NCBI GenBank assembly: GCA_900642245.1 | Contig: CAAAJI010000015.1 | Coordinates: forward strand, 404,977 to 468,976 | Reading direction: 5' to 3' | Source: Fragilaria radians | Taxonomy: Eukaryota; Bacillariophyta; Fragilariophyceae; Fragilariales; Fragilariaceae | Length of the DNA stretch: 64,000 nt | In this document: positions 42,241-55,199 of the stretch, one piece after another | How the letters are laid out: the number at the start of each line of letters is the position of its first letter | How positions within the stretch are numbered: position 1 is the stretch's first letter | Made by a program: the position numbers and the translations under genes | Notes under the pieces: generated by a model | The model's database searches: none | Told to the model about the DNA's origin: nothing | The model's input: only the letters and a program-made list of their open reading frames with translations

Positions 42241-43534
42241 ATGTCAAATCCAGAGGATGCGATGCTTGAACCGATTGAGTCCATACCCTTTAGCGATGAA
42301 TTTTCCATATCTGAGGTGATTATGCTGACAACTCGCATCGATGATGACGATGAAGTGAAAGAAAATGTTTCCTCCGAGAATCGTCATCATGAAATAGACC
42401 TTGAGCAACGCTCAAATTTATTGTCTATCGAACAACAAAATTTCTCACAAGATATCAACCCTCCTGTACCCTTCCAAGGTAAGGAGAAGAAGGCGCAACT
42501 AACAAAATTGTCACAAACACAATTTTTACAAAATCTCATGGCATCCGATTTTAGTCATGACAATCAAACAAAGGATACCAGTTCCCCTCCCATTTCAGAC
42601 AACTCTGAGTGGCGATGATATCCTAAGAGAAGAACTATGGGAAACTATTGATAGCATTAGAACTTTAAACATCTCCGAAGATATCGATAAGAACGATTTA
42701 TTTTGCAAGGCAATGACAAAGGAACACCCTTTCATGCCTGCTCACATGTATTCTAAGGACAGCATAGACTGGGAAGCTTTGGAATCGCTTGACCAACAGC
42801 AGATAGAAAGAGTTACAGAAACTGAAACATCGAGACTGCTTTTTGAACCGTCAATATATGAGAGACCTATTAACAAGAATAATGCAGAATACGAGTTGCA
42901 AAACTTGACAACTATCCAGGAATCTGTGTTAAACTTTGTTAACCTTCAGGAAAAAGAAGCAGGAGAGGAAGGATCAAGTTATAAAATCAATTTCCTACCG
43001 TCTTGCATTGAAGAAAAGGTTGCAAGGCACAAATTAAATTTAAATTTTATCGAGCCAAAAGATAGTGTCGAGGATAATTCAGATCCGGAGGAATCATACA
43101 AAATTGCAGGACTTGCACCAGAAAACGATATTCAAAAATCTATAATATCCTTTGCTCAGAAAGAAAAATCGAAAGCTTGTGAAATGAAGAATATGAAACG
43201 AAAGATATTGAAGGAGCCAGCGATTAAAGTTTATTTTGAAAAGCGAGAAGTCGATGTCATATTTGGGCGAGGATCAGGTCCCAATATTCACAACAAATCA
43301 TTTCGTGCGTATGTAGCACAATTTCAAGATGCCTACTTGACAGGAAATGCAGTAACAAAGAACAAGGTTGTTGAATCTTTGATTCAATGGGTCAATGAGA
43401 AAGGTGGGAGATTTCTTGACAAGGATGAGATTGGGTGGTATGAGGTGTCTGCAAAGGCTGTCCAAATTAAGGTTCGTCAACTTGTTCGAGAAATGAATAC
43501 CAAGGCTCAAAAGTCAGCACCCCCAAAAAAGTGA
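42241..43534 (+). pseudogene. DUF6824-type gene, copy 2, frameshifted
   Basis: Same as 33458-34750 apart from scattered substitutions and one extra base at about 42582-42589 (CAGTTCCCCTCCC against CAGTTCGCTCCC). The frame from 42241 ends at 42618 after 125 residues. The rest, including the full DUF6824 domain (EVDVIFGRGSGPNIHNKSFR), is open in the next frame from 42557. The inserted base lies in a short C run, the usual place for both slippage mutations and base-calling errors. Confidence 0.8.
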
Positions 43535-44041
43535 AAAAGATGTTGCACCATCCACTATATATTGAATGTTATAAAGTTTTTTGAAAAGTGAAAGTTGAAC
43601 CATCAACAAGGACCTTCCAACATGTAGGGATTATTTCACGGAGCGCATTGAATCAACGTGAATAAGTCAAAAACTGAGTTAGCATAAATTTGCTAATTGT
43701 CAATGTTGAAGATATCCTTTAACAAGCATACCCTTTAGTTTCATTTGTTAAGGTTGTTCATTAGGCATGTTTGGATATGGAAGCATGTGTGTGTCATGGA
43801 TTAAATTTAGCTAATTTTAGCAATCATAGCTTTTACGAGAATTCTTTTCTCTTCTGGATTCTTTTTTTTCCCCGAATCATTAGGTGAGGACTTCCTAACA
43901 CGCCAAAAGTGGGTTCCTGTTTGTTCTCTTTTATCCTAATGTTAGCAAAACTCTAACTAAATTATGTAAGTAGTTGTCACTTCATCTAGTTTTGGTTTGC
44001 AACATTTATTAAGTTGGTACTACCCTCACACTTCAAGCAGC
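43535..44041. other. 3' flank and presumed 5' end of a Copia remnant, copy 2
   Basis: Non-coding, matches 34751-35257. No gene seen. Confidence 0.4.
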
Positions 44042-45960
44042 ATGACTGATTTAAGCACTATTCGAGTGATTCCAGTTTATGGAAAGAGTGAGGAGTGGCC
44101 TACAAGGTTCCCGAATTTCCTAGTCAAGGCAAAGTTTTACGTCTTCAAGGATGATTCGTTAGGGAAAAGAAGGATATCAAGACTGACAGAGCTTTGGCAT
44201 GGATTCCAAAGAAGAAATGAAATTGTTGATTTCCGCAGATACAAATGAATCTAGCGTGTATGGAGCTAATTTTATCAACTGATGACAGGACCAGTAACGG
44301 AAATGTGGCAATTAATTTGTTGAAATGGAGCAATAGTAAGGAGTCTTCTGATGGTAGCACTTTCATGGCATACAGAACAAGTTTGAGCCCATATCCGCAC
44401 CAACTCTGGTAAAAATAGAGGTATGTTTTCGCCAATGTGTTTTGAAGACGGGAAAAGATTCTGAAATTTGATTAAATGAGCTTGAAGAACTAGAATCTAG
44501 TATTGCTTACAGTTCATGATCCACGTCTTGAAAAAAAATAGCTTCGGATTATGATCTACAGCTTGCAATGATGGAAAATCGTAATAGCTACAAGTTGAAC
44601 CCGTTAACAGTTGATAAGGTGAGGAATACTTTGAATTTAAGATTTGAGAGATTCAGTATGAAGGCTAATGAAGAAAACGAAAATGAAAATGTTCAGGATG
44701 TTGCTCTGGTAGGACAGCTTAAAGGAATAAATCTTGGTCACAAGGCACAAAACAAAAAGGATAAAATTTGACAAAATGGAGGAAACTAAGGAAATTTTCA
44801 CAATAGCTCTTCTGCACTTATTGCCGCAGGTCTGGGCATTTGAAGAACAATTGTTTCAAATTGAAAAATGCATCAAACCAAAACAAGAATATCGGTACGA
44901 CCAGTTGCAACAAGTAGCAACGCCGTCAAAACTTTAATTCCAAGAATGTCGCATTTAAGTGAAATGTGGATGTGTCGTAGTGGCGCAAGTTGTCACTTGT
45001 GGAAGGGTGAACTAACGTTAAGGACATAGATGACGTAATCACAATTGGAAAGGGAGAGTCTATGCATGCTACTTGGGACCAAGAACTTGTCAGAGGAATG
45101 ATAAAGTTGAAAGAGAGTTTCTTACCAATTAAGAAAGGATCTGTTCTCTGCAAATTCTGCAGGATTAAAGGACAAACTCAGGGATGAGATCTGGGCTGAA
45201 TATGCTACGACGACTGCGTACTTATCAAATGTGATCTCAGCGAAGTCTGAACTCAAGAGTTCTCATGCGTTACTTTTTGGAAGTAAACCAATCTTGAATA
45301 CCAGTTTAAGAATGTTTGGTGAAGTTGGTGTTGTTACCACAAAGAATACGATTCAAGGCAAGTTGACAATGCTCTATGAAAATAGAAAATTATGTTCTAT
45401 TTTTTAGAAAATTATGAAAGACTACTCTTGTTTTTTAATCATACAAGATTGGAGTCTTGATTGATTAATTTTTTGTTATTATAGTATTCCTTCAGATCAT
45501 CCTATTATTTTGGATGAATTATTATATTGTTCTGGTAAGTCAAAATATCTTTATACTTCATGAAACACATTTGATTTATTATCACCTAAATTTAGAGATC
45601 TTTGATTTGTATCATCTAAAAGTTGTAAACGAATAAACAACAGCCATTTTTCTTTTCGGTTATTGTTGTTTTAGATGTACTAAAATAGATGATATTATTT
45701 GGCTGCATAAGGTGCATTAATATTGGGTAAAGGATAAATCTACAGCAATATTTACTAATGAGGATGAAATCATTGAGCTACAAATAGGAAAGAGATTTTA
45801 AAAAAGTGAAGACAATGAGGCCACCACCTAAGTTACAGAAGATGATGAGATTAAATCAAAAGCAAAATTAAATTAGTCCCTAGGAAACATAAGCAATTAA
45901 TGATTACAAGGATGGAAGAGCAATTTCTTTTGAGCAAGACTTGATGCATGTAGTGTAATT
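44042..45960 (+). pseudogene. Copia gag-integrase remnant, copy 2
   Basis: Parallel to 35258-37170. The gag start is more intact here: MTDLSTIRVIPVYGKSEEW..RFPNFLVKAKFYVFKDDSLGK reads through to 44248, whereas copy 1 has a stop. Later parts match: ANEENENENVQDVALVGQLKG, the integrase end with LNTSLRMFGEVGVVTTKN at about 45300-45350, and the acidic linker at about 45755-45800. Because both copies share the same deletions, the element was already decayed before the block duplicated. Confidence 0.7.
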
Positions 45961-46607
45961 CTTTTCTTTTTTCATTTCTTTTCTACTTCTTTTTGCATGA
46001 GGACATCCTAACATGTCAATGCATTGCTGAGATGTTCAAGGTTATGGTCCTGATACACTATCACATTAGCTTCTCATATTTAGGTAGATTGAGCATTGCA
46101 AGAGTAGTGGAGTTTCCAGATCTGATGATATGCCATCATGCTCAATGTCCTAGATGCCAGCTTTAGCATGTAACGCGAGGAGGGATTCCTAATTTACAAT
46201 GATATCCATCAGTAATCACATGCTATTCAGAGAGTATTACAGAATCCTTTCCTTTTTTGATTTCTTGATACAATCTCAATAATCTCTGGAATTTTCCTTA
46301 ACAATCATCTCAATGCACATTTCAGGCAATAAGTCATGCTCACTTGCCATTTTGAATTCTTCCTAAAGTAGAGGGATTTGATTATTTGAAAACTTAATTT
46401 TTCTCATGTGCAAGCCATCATCGAGCCTTGAAATATTGAGTGCTGAGCATATACATTCTTTTTGATCTAGGCATAGTAATTGGGCTACAGAAATTGGAAG
46501 TCGCGCTCCCGATACAAACTGTACAGTAGTTACTTCGAATAAAAAAAGGCATCCTAGAGAAGTAAGGTCACGATTGATCAAAAGCCTAGTCAAATTTGTG
46601 AATTCTC
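45961..46607. other. Upstream region of the MORN gene, copy 2
   Basis: Non-coding, matching 37171-37974 minus about 140 bases. No gene or clear promoter element. Confidence 0.45.
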
Positions 46608-49600
46608 ATGACCTCCAACTTTCCACCCTCAATTCAGTCTTTGATTCATTTGGAGAATTACCATCTCTCAGATGCTTCGGGAGAGACAGGACTTTACACA
46701 GGTCCTGCAACGTTAGCCTCATCCTCGGCAATCGCAACAACCGCGGAACACGAAGATACCAAAATGACGAGTAGTACAAGTACTTCTAGTGCCCCATCGA
46801 CTAAGGATGTAGGGTTGGTATCACCTTCTACGGCAGGTTCCTCGTTAATTCTCCTCCCCCACGGTCCCAATGGAGACTTTCGTTACGATGAAGGTCGGAG
46901 GTATGTTGGATCATGGGAATCTGGTCATTGGCATGGTAAGGGGCAAGCCTCTTGGCCTCATGGGAATACGTATGAAGGAGAGTATGATCATGATCAAAGG
47001 CATGGATATGGAATCTACCATTGGAACGATGGACGATGGTATGAAGGCCATTTTCAACATGATGTACGACATGGAAAGGGAAAATATATGACATTTTCTT
47101 CATCATTGAAATCAACAACACCAGTAATGACATCGTTAGGACGAAATTCTTCTTCAGGTTCAAGTTCAGGAACTAACAACATAAATGTCAACTTTCAAAA
47201 TGTTGAACCTGATTGTTGTTATGAAGGAGATTTCCAACAGGGTCAACCTCATGGAGAAGGAACATATCTTTTTCCCGGTGGTAAATATGTTGGATCCTAT
47301 GAACGTGGTCTTTATCACGGTTACGGAGGTAAGTGTTTTCTCTTGTTAGTCAACTTGGATGGTTCCATGGTTCCAGTAACATCATCTATCTAAGATTGCA
47401 CGGATTACTGCATTACTCGTCAATTTAACGATACCCAATCCAATTCATTAATTCTCACAATTTCAAATTTTTCGGTCACTAAAACTTTGTACTGTATTGC
47501 TCCCTTATTTCTTGAACACATAATTATGATTAACACTAGTTTGTACATGGGACAATGGACGCGTATACAAGGGAGAATGGAAGAATGGTATGGCGCATGG
47601 AAATGGCATCGAAACAAACGAAAGTGGTCGAATTATTCATAATGGCATGTGGCAGAATGATGAACCAGTCGATAAAATGCGACGACTGAATTCCACGAAA
47701 GCTTTCTTTTCCACTCAATCACTTGGAAACATCATGAACATTCCTGCGAGTAACATCGTGGCAGCCCCATTATCATCACAGGTAACAAACAAGACTACTG
47801 CGGAAGCCTCATCGAAAAAGCCTCCCATGACTTTTCAACCTGCTGATCTTGCTCCAGTGAAAGAACAAGATCACCTTGAACCCGTCGTAAATGTTAGACT
47901 TCATGACGCACTTGGCCGAAAAGGAACCTTTCGAGGCATGGTACTGAATGGAGTACCCCACAGTGTCGGGCACATGATATATAGCGATGCTAGTAGCGAT
48001 GTCCTTACCTACCAGGGATTCTGGGAATACGGTGATTGGAAACAGGGGCGTGTGGAGTATCGAAACGGCGATACCTTTCATGGTGATTGGTCCCACGACA
48101 TTCGTGTTGGGACCGGTACATATGTTTGGAAAGACGGACGTAGGTACGATGGGGAATGGAAATCTGATCGTAGAGAGGGACATGGTACCTTTTACTATCC
48201 AAATGGAGACACATTTGAAGGAAGCTTTAGGAATAATAAGCGACAAGGGCTTGGAAGATTCCAATTTCAAGACGGATCTCTTTTTGAAGGTGGATTTGAT
48301 AGGGGAGAATTCCATGGACCTGGATGCAAATATGTCCACAGAGATGGTCGAATCTACATTGGAGATTTTGTTAGAGGCCTACGCAGTGGCTATGGAAAAG
48401 AAACCTACCCCGATGGAACGCTACGTTACGAAGGTGAATGGATTGAAGATGAACCCCTGCATTCCAACAAAGTTAAGCCTCCTCCAGAGGGATTTGTTCT
48501 CCTAGAACCAGAGGATGATGGCGATAAGGCATTGGACGTGTCTAACAATAATAGTAACCAAGAATCTGCCACTAAATCATCAACGTCGATTCCAGACATT
48601 TTGGTCGAAACGAAGGACTGTACAACCGTTGTTGCACAGACTGTGAAGGATGCAATGGGTAACGAGGGCATGTACACTGGTTTGGTTCGATCGGGTCTCC
48701 CACATGGCGTCGGAAGGATGGTATATGCCTCTGAAATTCGGGAGGGGTTTTGGCGCGACGGCCGACTGGAGGGACACGCACGAGCCTTCTTCCGGAATGG
48801 TGATTTTTACGAGGGACACTTTGTCAGGAGCCAACGCCAGGGCAAGGGCGTCTATAAATGGACCGACGGACGAATTTACGAGGGGGACTACTTAAACGAT
48901 CAGCGACATGGCAATGGCCGATTCGTCTACCCCTCTGGAGATGAATATGTCGGAGATTACTTCCTAGGCCAACGACAGGGCAAAGGGAAATTCACCTTTG
49001 CCGATGGATCCTCGTATGATGGAGAGTGGCAGCAATCTGTTTATCACGGATATGGAGAGCTGAAGGAAGTAAATGGATCAACGTACAAGGGAGAATGGCG
49101 AGGTGGACTTCGACATGGAAAGGGTGAACAACAGCTTGCCGCAGATGGAGGTTTACTTCGCGGTGAGTGGATCGAGGACACGTTTGTGGAACCATCTCAA
49201 GACACTAGTCCTTCATCGGAAAAGGCGGAGATCTCTGAGACAGTTCGTTACACCGGTGAGGGATTTGCTCAACAGAAAAGTTATGGAAACGATCAAACTG
49301 CAACTGCGAAGTCAGAGTCTCTGTTGAAGTGGGGATCTCTCGATGGTGAGAACAATCGTTGGAATTCAAATTCACAAGAATTGGAGATAAATGATACGTC
49401 GGCTGCGACAACTGCAAAAACGACATCTTCCTCATTGCCGTCGTCTATCAAAGAAGTCACCAGTGCTAACGATTATAATGACATAGAAGATGAGCAGGTT
49501 CCATCTGTTGATGCGACAATGGAATCTACAAGCGTTGCAGTCCCTGTGGTCATCAACAAGGAAAACGAAGAGGATTATGTTGATACAGACAGCGATAGTA

Positions 49601-50070
49601 GAAGTTTGCCTGTGGAAGCTCTTACTATTTCAGATATTGAATTGAAAGATAACAGCGTTGATAAAACCATTAGCGAACCCAATTCCCCCAGCATTAATTT
49701 ACAGGCTCCAACTGTCCCAGCTGAAGATGTGAGCATGAAAAGCAAGGACAATAATTGTTACGATAACGACCCCACCGCTACAAGTCCCATCGTCACGCCT
49801 GAAGATGCATTCGGAGACGTGAATGTTATCAACTATGATGGCAAATCTATCGAAAACGATCGTACCAGCGTTAATGCCGAAATGTCATTGGTCGGAAAAA
49901 TCGAAAAAACCTTAATCTCAGAGACGATTCCCATCACAACGAACCCAACGGGAAGTTTGCTGCCGTCGCCTATGGATGATGAAACGATACCAACTCAAAA
50001 CGCTTATTCCGCCAAAGTTGCTAAGCATCCAACAAAATTTGTCAAAACACCCCCAAGCGATGATGAATAA
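46608..50070 (+). CDS. Large MORN-repeat protein, complete
   Basis: Two exons, 46608-47328 and 47540-50070, with a 211-base intron (GTAAGT..ACTAG) in phase 1, giving 1083 residues. The N-terminal 75 residues are Ser/Thr-rich. About 21 MORN repeats (YxGxWxxGxxHGxG) follow in two blocks: roughly residues 85-555, then, after an acidic linker (EPEDDGDKALDVSNNNSNQE), about 605-785. The block starts TFRGMVLNGVPHSVG and MYTGLVRSGLPHGVG resemble each other, suggesting internal duplication. The last 300 residues are disordered, Ser/Thr/Asp-rich. MORN repeats form beta-hairpin rods that bind membranes or act as scaffolds; no kinase or SET domain is attached. It is the only complete one of three MORN loci in the window. 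Confidence 0.85.
47329..47539 (+). other. Intron of the complete MORN gene
   Basis: GGAG|GTAAGT at 47329 and TTAACACTAG| at 47539. Splicing turns HGYGG-stop into HGYGVCTWDNGRVYKGEW, a proper MORN repeat across the junction. The matching intron of copy 1 is 38696-38902. Confidence 0.85.
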
Positions 50071-53000
50071 GACTCTTAATTGTTTTGAAGAAACTACAAA
50101 CGGTCAACATCAAAGTTTTGACGAAGAAACCCTCCGAGTATCTCTTTTGATTGAATGGTAATGGATTTTCAAAGTAGAGCTATATGTTGAATGGTACAAT
50201 CTACAAATGTACTAGGTTCCTAGTTTAAAGAAAAAAGACGATGATTTTGTGAAACTTTTCTTTTCTCTCATGTTGTATCCGTTATTTCGACTTTTTGTTC
50301 CTATTGACACACATGGTCCACAATTGCATTATAACTAGTTGTAGTGTTGACGAGATGTGTGGTCAATACCATTACTACGAATCAAATACAGTGTGAAGTC
50401 CATCGTTTGCACTTTATCATATTGACAGTACTGACATTGAGGACTTTTTGATGAATATGATCATGACAATATATTTCATAATATGGATCAGCCCTTCCAT
50501 GACTTCTTTATTCACTAGCATATAAGGACTGAATAACGATGACAGAAGTAAGAAGGAAATATTCCCTTCTAAACACTTTAAGGAATCAATAATTCCTGAA
50601 TAAATCATTTCATCCTGAATCGTAGAATAGTTTAGCATCCCACAAATGATTGTTGACATTGAGAACAATTGCTTCTCCAAATGAATTGGCATCAAGCTTT
50701 GCTGCTGTTTTTTGTATGGCCAGCAATGTTCAACTAGTGCTAACAAGTGTTGCTCATTGGACAAATGAAACGTAAATCAAGATATTGGGAATCAAATGTT
50801 GTTGCTTTGACTTTCTTGGGTGCTTCTTTGCATCTATAAGCATTATCTGTAGATCAGTTACTTTATCATCATTTTCTTTGTCGTAATGAGAGGCCTTGAT
50901 TAATACTTCACAACGATTTCCTCAAATAAGCTGCAGAGTGTTCCTCCAGGCTGCTGGGGGCAAGGTTTTCTTACTATATTTGAATATTGACAACAGTAGA
51001 CTCGAAATACTTGTTGACTAGTATGCTATCAGAACCACAACGCTAACCTAATGCAGGAAATGCCTGAATAAAAATACACAAACGCACATAGAGAGGTTTT
51101 GAATATGACTTTCAAAAAATCAAGATCATGGTGAAAGTTTTGACAAACCACACACGATGCGTGGTTGTTTCCTGTCTTTTAGCTCAGCCAAGGATAAAAT
51201 TACCAAAATACTTTTACATTGTGGTTTGATAACTGAGGATAATACATTATAAGCAAGGTAATCAACTTCTTCATCAGCAAGAAAGGTTTCTTTGACGTGG
51301 ATATGTAGGTTTTAGACTGGATGCAATTAAGGACCGATGCAATACACTGAACATGGTGTTCAAAGATCAGTTTGGTGAAAAATAGGATGTTTTCAATACA
51401 AAAAGTAAATTTTCCCAGCATGAATGATTCATTCATAACATTACTTGAGATACGATGGTGATTGGCCACAGAAGAAACAATATTTGGAAGTGATCCAAAG
51501 GGTCTGTTTTTGTTTGATTCAATTTGATTTCTTCTGTCTTCTAACCAGTTCCATGGAGAATATGACCCAAGTCAGGCTTAATTGACACCAACCAAATACT
51601 GATTTTCATCATAGCAAAGCTCTACCTGAAAAAAATTGACTATATTAGATAATTGCCATATTTTGCCTTTTGAGGCATATTGAAATTATAGCTGCAAACA
51701 CATATTTGGCAATGCAAGTCAATTGACTGATATCCTTGTGCACAAGTATTCTTTGGAATGACCTCTAAAACAATTTATGTTGCAGACGAAGAATTATATG
51801 GAAAACGTCTCAAAATGAGCAAAAAAGGCCATCAAATTCTTTGTTCTTTGCAATGGTTAGTCATATATGTAAACTTTTTGGCTTCGTCATTATTCATCAT
51901 ATCTTTATGAGATTAATAAATCAAGCAAGCAAACATCTCGAAAGAATCAAAAGGACATCCATGGTCTTTCTTTTCAGTTGTTTACTTTCTGTCAAGGGAT
52001 GTCTTGTAGGAATTTAATCTCAATGTTCTTATCATCTTGAGTATGATACAGTTTGAAAGCAACGAATCTTGATTGATTTGTCATGAGTCCTTGTTTAGTT
52101 CTCATCTGAATCTGAGTGCCCAAACGGGGAGGGGAGGGGAGGGACACCTAACGTTTTCTATTTTCTGATAGTATATTGATTTGAACTAGTACTATATTTG
52201 GGTCTCATCAATACTTTTTAGGATTTGCAGATACCGTAGAATATGCACAAACACTCAAAAAGGCAGACAAGTCATAAGCACTCGTGAATTTATCTGCATT
52301 GAGCTTCAGAAATCCTAGTCCTACAATTGCTTCCCCTCCCCCAACAAGTTATAACCTCCTAGCTGAGATGCCTTTCCGTCACCTTGCTCAATATTGTAAA
52401 CCAAAGAGAGCAGTTGCAATTGGAAGGAAACATAAGCTTTCAGCATGCTGTGCAATTATTAGGTACACATTTGGAATCCATGCCCTTCAAAAAGATATGA
52501 AGAATGAAGTGAGTTAGTCTATCGTAAACATTCATTGGACTGAATTCAGGAAGGTAAGAATGGGAAGTGATCCAAAGGGTTTTTGTCTTCTAACAAACTC
52601 CATGGAGAAATTGTTTTTTTACATCCTACGGGGTCAATACTGTAGTATATTTTGAAAAAGTATCTACAGGAGATTTGCAAGAATAGGTTTTTGGAAATTA
52701 GTGTATAGGCTCACAATTTACAGAAAGTAATATTCAAAATGTAGCTTAATACTATCCATATGCATCCAATAGAAAACAATGTCATCAAAGTCATAAAAAC
52801 GTTGTTGATGTGTCTATATCAGACAAAGTTGTGCATCGTTTTGGGCACTGAGATGTAGAATGCCTGCTTTTTTGCAGCGACAAAAAAAGTTTGAGTCTCT
52901 GACAAGGACAAGTTGTTACAACCTGAGATGATCAAAATCTTAAAGGCTGACTTTAACTTTCAACCATGAATGCATAAGCATTATTCTCCTATACAATTGG

Positions 53001-53500
53001 GAAGTTTAAATGATGCATTGTCTTAGCAATCATGATTTGAAATTCTTTAGTGCAATCATTCTTTTGTGGGTTTGTGTCAAAAAATGCTCTTGATAAAGAT
53101 TTAATTGAGTTAGTCAATTCCTTCTTCAGATGAGCTGGTCCAGTATTCTCTTGTTTTAGCAATTCTCTTTTGCCAGATTTTTCCTGTTTTTGCTTCAGGC
53201 AATTCTCCTGTGTTATATAAATGCTATCCTTCCAATCAACGTTTTGTTGCTTAATGGATTCAATAATCTTGATTGATTGCGTTGCGTTTCCTTGACTGCC
53301 TAACACTTTACACAAAACTGTGAACAGATTTTTTTGGTCTGCAACTTCCAAGCTATATGTCGCTGTTCAATAACACCTTCAAAGGTTGTCCTAGCAATAT
53401 AACAACAACGTAATACTAAAATTACTTGATAAATGTGATTCTTTTCTTTTCTTCCAACCAAAATTGTGTATGATATTTACAAAAAATAGCTTCCAAGGAA
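50071..53500. other. Long intergenic stretch
   Basis: 3.4 kb with no supported gene. 50075-50400 is MORN 3' flank, repeated in diverged form at 56960-57440. A short phrase, GGAAGTGATCCAAAGGGT..CCATGGAGAA, occurs at 51488-51560 and again at 52562-52613. Open frames at 50417-50764, 51200-51469 and 52989-53351 (minus) and 52284-52517 (plus) have no recognisable motif. The 52989-53351 frame (120 residues, Lys/Gln-rich) is the most coding-like but cannot be supported. Confidence 0.5.
52126..52143 (+). repeat. G-quadruplex-capable G-run
   Basis: GGGGAGGGGAGGGGAGGG: four G runs with single-A loops in an otherwise AT-rich stretch. This meets the standard G3+N1-7 pattern. No neighbouring gene is close enough to assign a role. 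Confidence 0.8.
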
Positions 53501-54975
53501 CTACACAGAGTATTCAATGCTACTTTCCGAATCTTGTAACCTATCAATCCACTCACCGCTGATGAAACTTCCATCTACGGCAAGCTGTTGTTCACCCTTT
53601 CCATGTCGAAGTCCACCTCGCCATTCCCCCTTATACGTTGATCCATTTACTTTTTTCAGCTCACCGTAGCCGTGATATTCAGATTGCTGCCACTCTCCAT
53701 TATACCAGGATCCATCGACAAAGGTCAATTTCCCTTTGCCCTGTTCGTAACCTAGGACAAAATCTCCAACATATACATCTCCAGAGGGGTAGACGAATCG
53801 ACCCTTGCCATGACGCTGATCGTTTAAGATGTCTCCCTCGTAAATTGCTCCGTTTGACCACTTGTATCTGCCCTTGCCTTTGCCCTGGCGTCGGCCCCTG
53901 ACAAAGTTTCCCTCGTAAAAATTGCCATCTTGATAGAAAGCTCGTCCTTGTCCATCCAGTTTGCCATTGCACCAAAATCCCTCCAGAACTTCAGAGGCAT
54001 ATACCATCCGTCCCATACCATGGGGGAGACCCGATCGGACCAAGCCGGTGTAAACACCCTCCTTACCCACGCCATCCTTCACAGTCTGTGCAACAACGCC
54101 TGTACAGTCCTTCGTTTCGACCAAAATTACTGGAAGCGACGTTGATGCGTCAATGACCGATTCTTGGGTATACTCATTATTAGATGTATTCTCTGCCTCA
54201 TCGCCATCATCCTCTGGTTCAAGGAGAACAAATCCCTCTGGAGGAGGCTTAACTTTGTTGGAATGCAGGGGTTGATCTTCAATCCATTCACCTTCGTAAC
54301 GTAGCGTTCCATCGGGGTAGGTTTCTTTTCCATAGCCACTGCGTAGGCCTCTAACATATTCTCCAACGTAGATTCGACCATCTCTGTGGACATATTTGCA
54401 TCTGGGTCCATGGAATTCTCCCCTATCAAAACTGCCTCTAAAAAGTGATCCGTCTTGAAATTGGAATTTTCCAACGCCTTGTAGCTTATTATTCCAAAAG
54501 TTTCCTTTAAATTTGTCTCCATTTGGATAGTAAAAGGTACCATGTCCCTCTCTACGATCAGATTTCCATTCCCCATCGTACCTACGTCCGTCTTTCCAAA
54601 CATAGGTACCGGTCCCAACACGAGTGTTGTGAAACCAATCACCATGATAGGCATCGCCGTTTCGATACTCCACACTCCCCTCTTTCCAATCAGCGTATTC
54701 CCAGAATCCCTGGTAGGTAAGGACATCGCTACTAGCATCGCTGTATATCATGCGTCCGACACTGTGGGGTACTCCATTCAATATCATCCCTTGAAAGATT
54801 CCTTCTCGTCCATGTGCGTCATGAAGTCGAACATTGATGACGATTTGAAGCAGGTCTTCTATTTTCCCTTGAGGATGTACATTAGATGGATTAGTCATGG
54901 GAGGTTTTGCTTTTGAATGCTTCCTCGGTAGTCTTGTTTGTTACCTGTGATGTTAACGGGGCTGCTAGATCTACT
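53501..54975 (-). pseudogene. Third MORN gene copy, truncated at both ends
   Basis: The minus-strand frame 54898-53501 (465 residues) matches the middle of the 46608 protein from VVNVRLHDALGRKG to the last MORN repeat, with substitutions along the whole length. Upstream, 54975-54900 continues the match (AAPLTSQVTNKTTEEAFKSK) in another frame; one extra base at about 54910 separates them. The whole first exon is missing; sequence beyond 54975 is unrelated. The C-terminus ends SGEWIDRLQDSESSIEYSV and lacks the long disordered tail. About 14 MORN repeats remain in a clean open frame, so a short protein starting at 54898 could still be made; pseudogene is my preference. Confidence 0.7.
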
Positions 54976-55199
54976 TTATCAACTGTTAATTCACAATTAG
55001 ATTCCTGTAAAAACCATACAATTGGTGTTCGTTTTTGATTCATGTTTCCTAGACCTGTTTCCGTTGAAATTTTTATGCAGTTATACAGCTGACCCCAATC
55101 CATCCGCAAAGAATTTTTATCCTTTTCCTTATTTCGAATGTTCTCCCATCCTGTTGAGCAAAAACGGTTAGGAGAGTCCAGCATCTATCTGTTGTAACA

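Larger units (their letters stand above)
39411..48028 (+). repeat. Segmental duplication, copy 2
   Basis: Second copy of the block at 29597-39390, clear from about 39597. It holds the frameshifted Kir and DUF6824 genes, the Copia remnant and the MORN gene; beyond 48028 the partner lies in the gap. The first 60 bases (TGTAAACTCTGTACTC..AAAACGCACAAGGGTTATGGGG) belong to the dispersed repeat found at 11.1 and 29.6 kb. Confidence 0.9.

Noticed and set aside
52989..53351. 120-codon minus-strand open frame, Lys/Gln-rich
   Set aside because: The most coding-like of the intergenic frames, but without motif, paralogue or context it cannot be supported.
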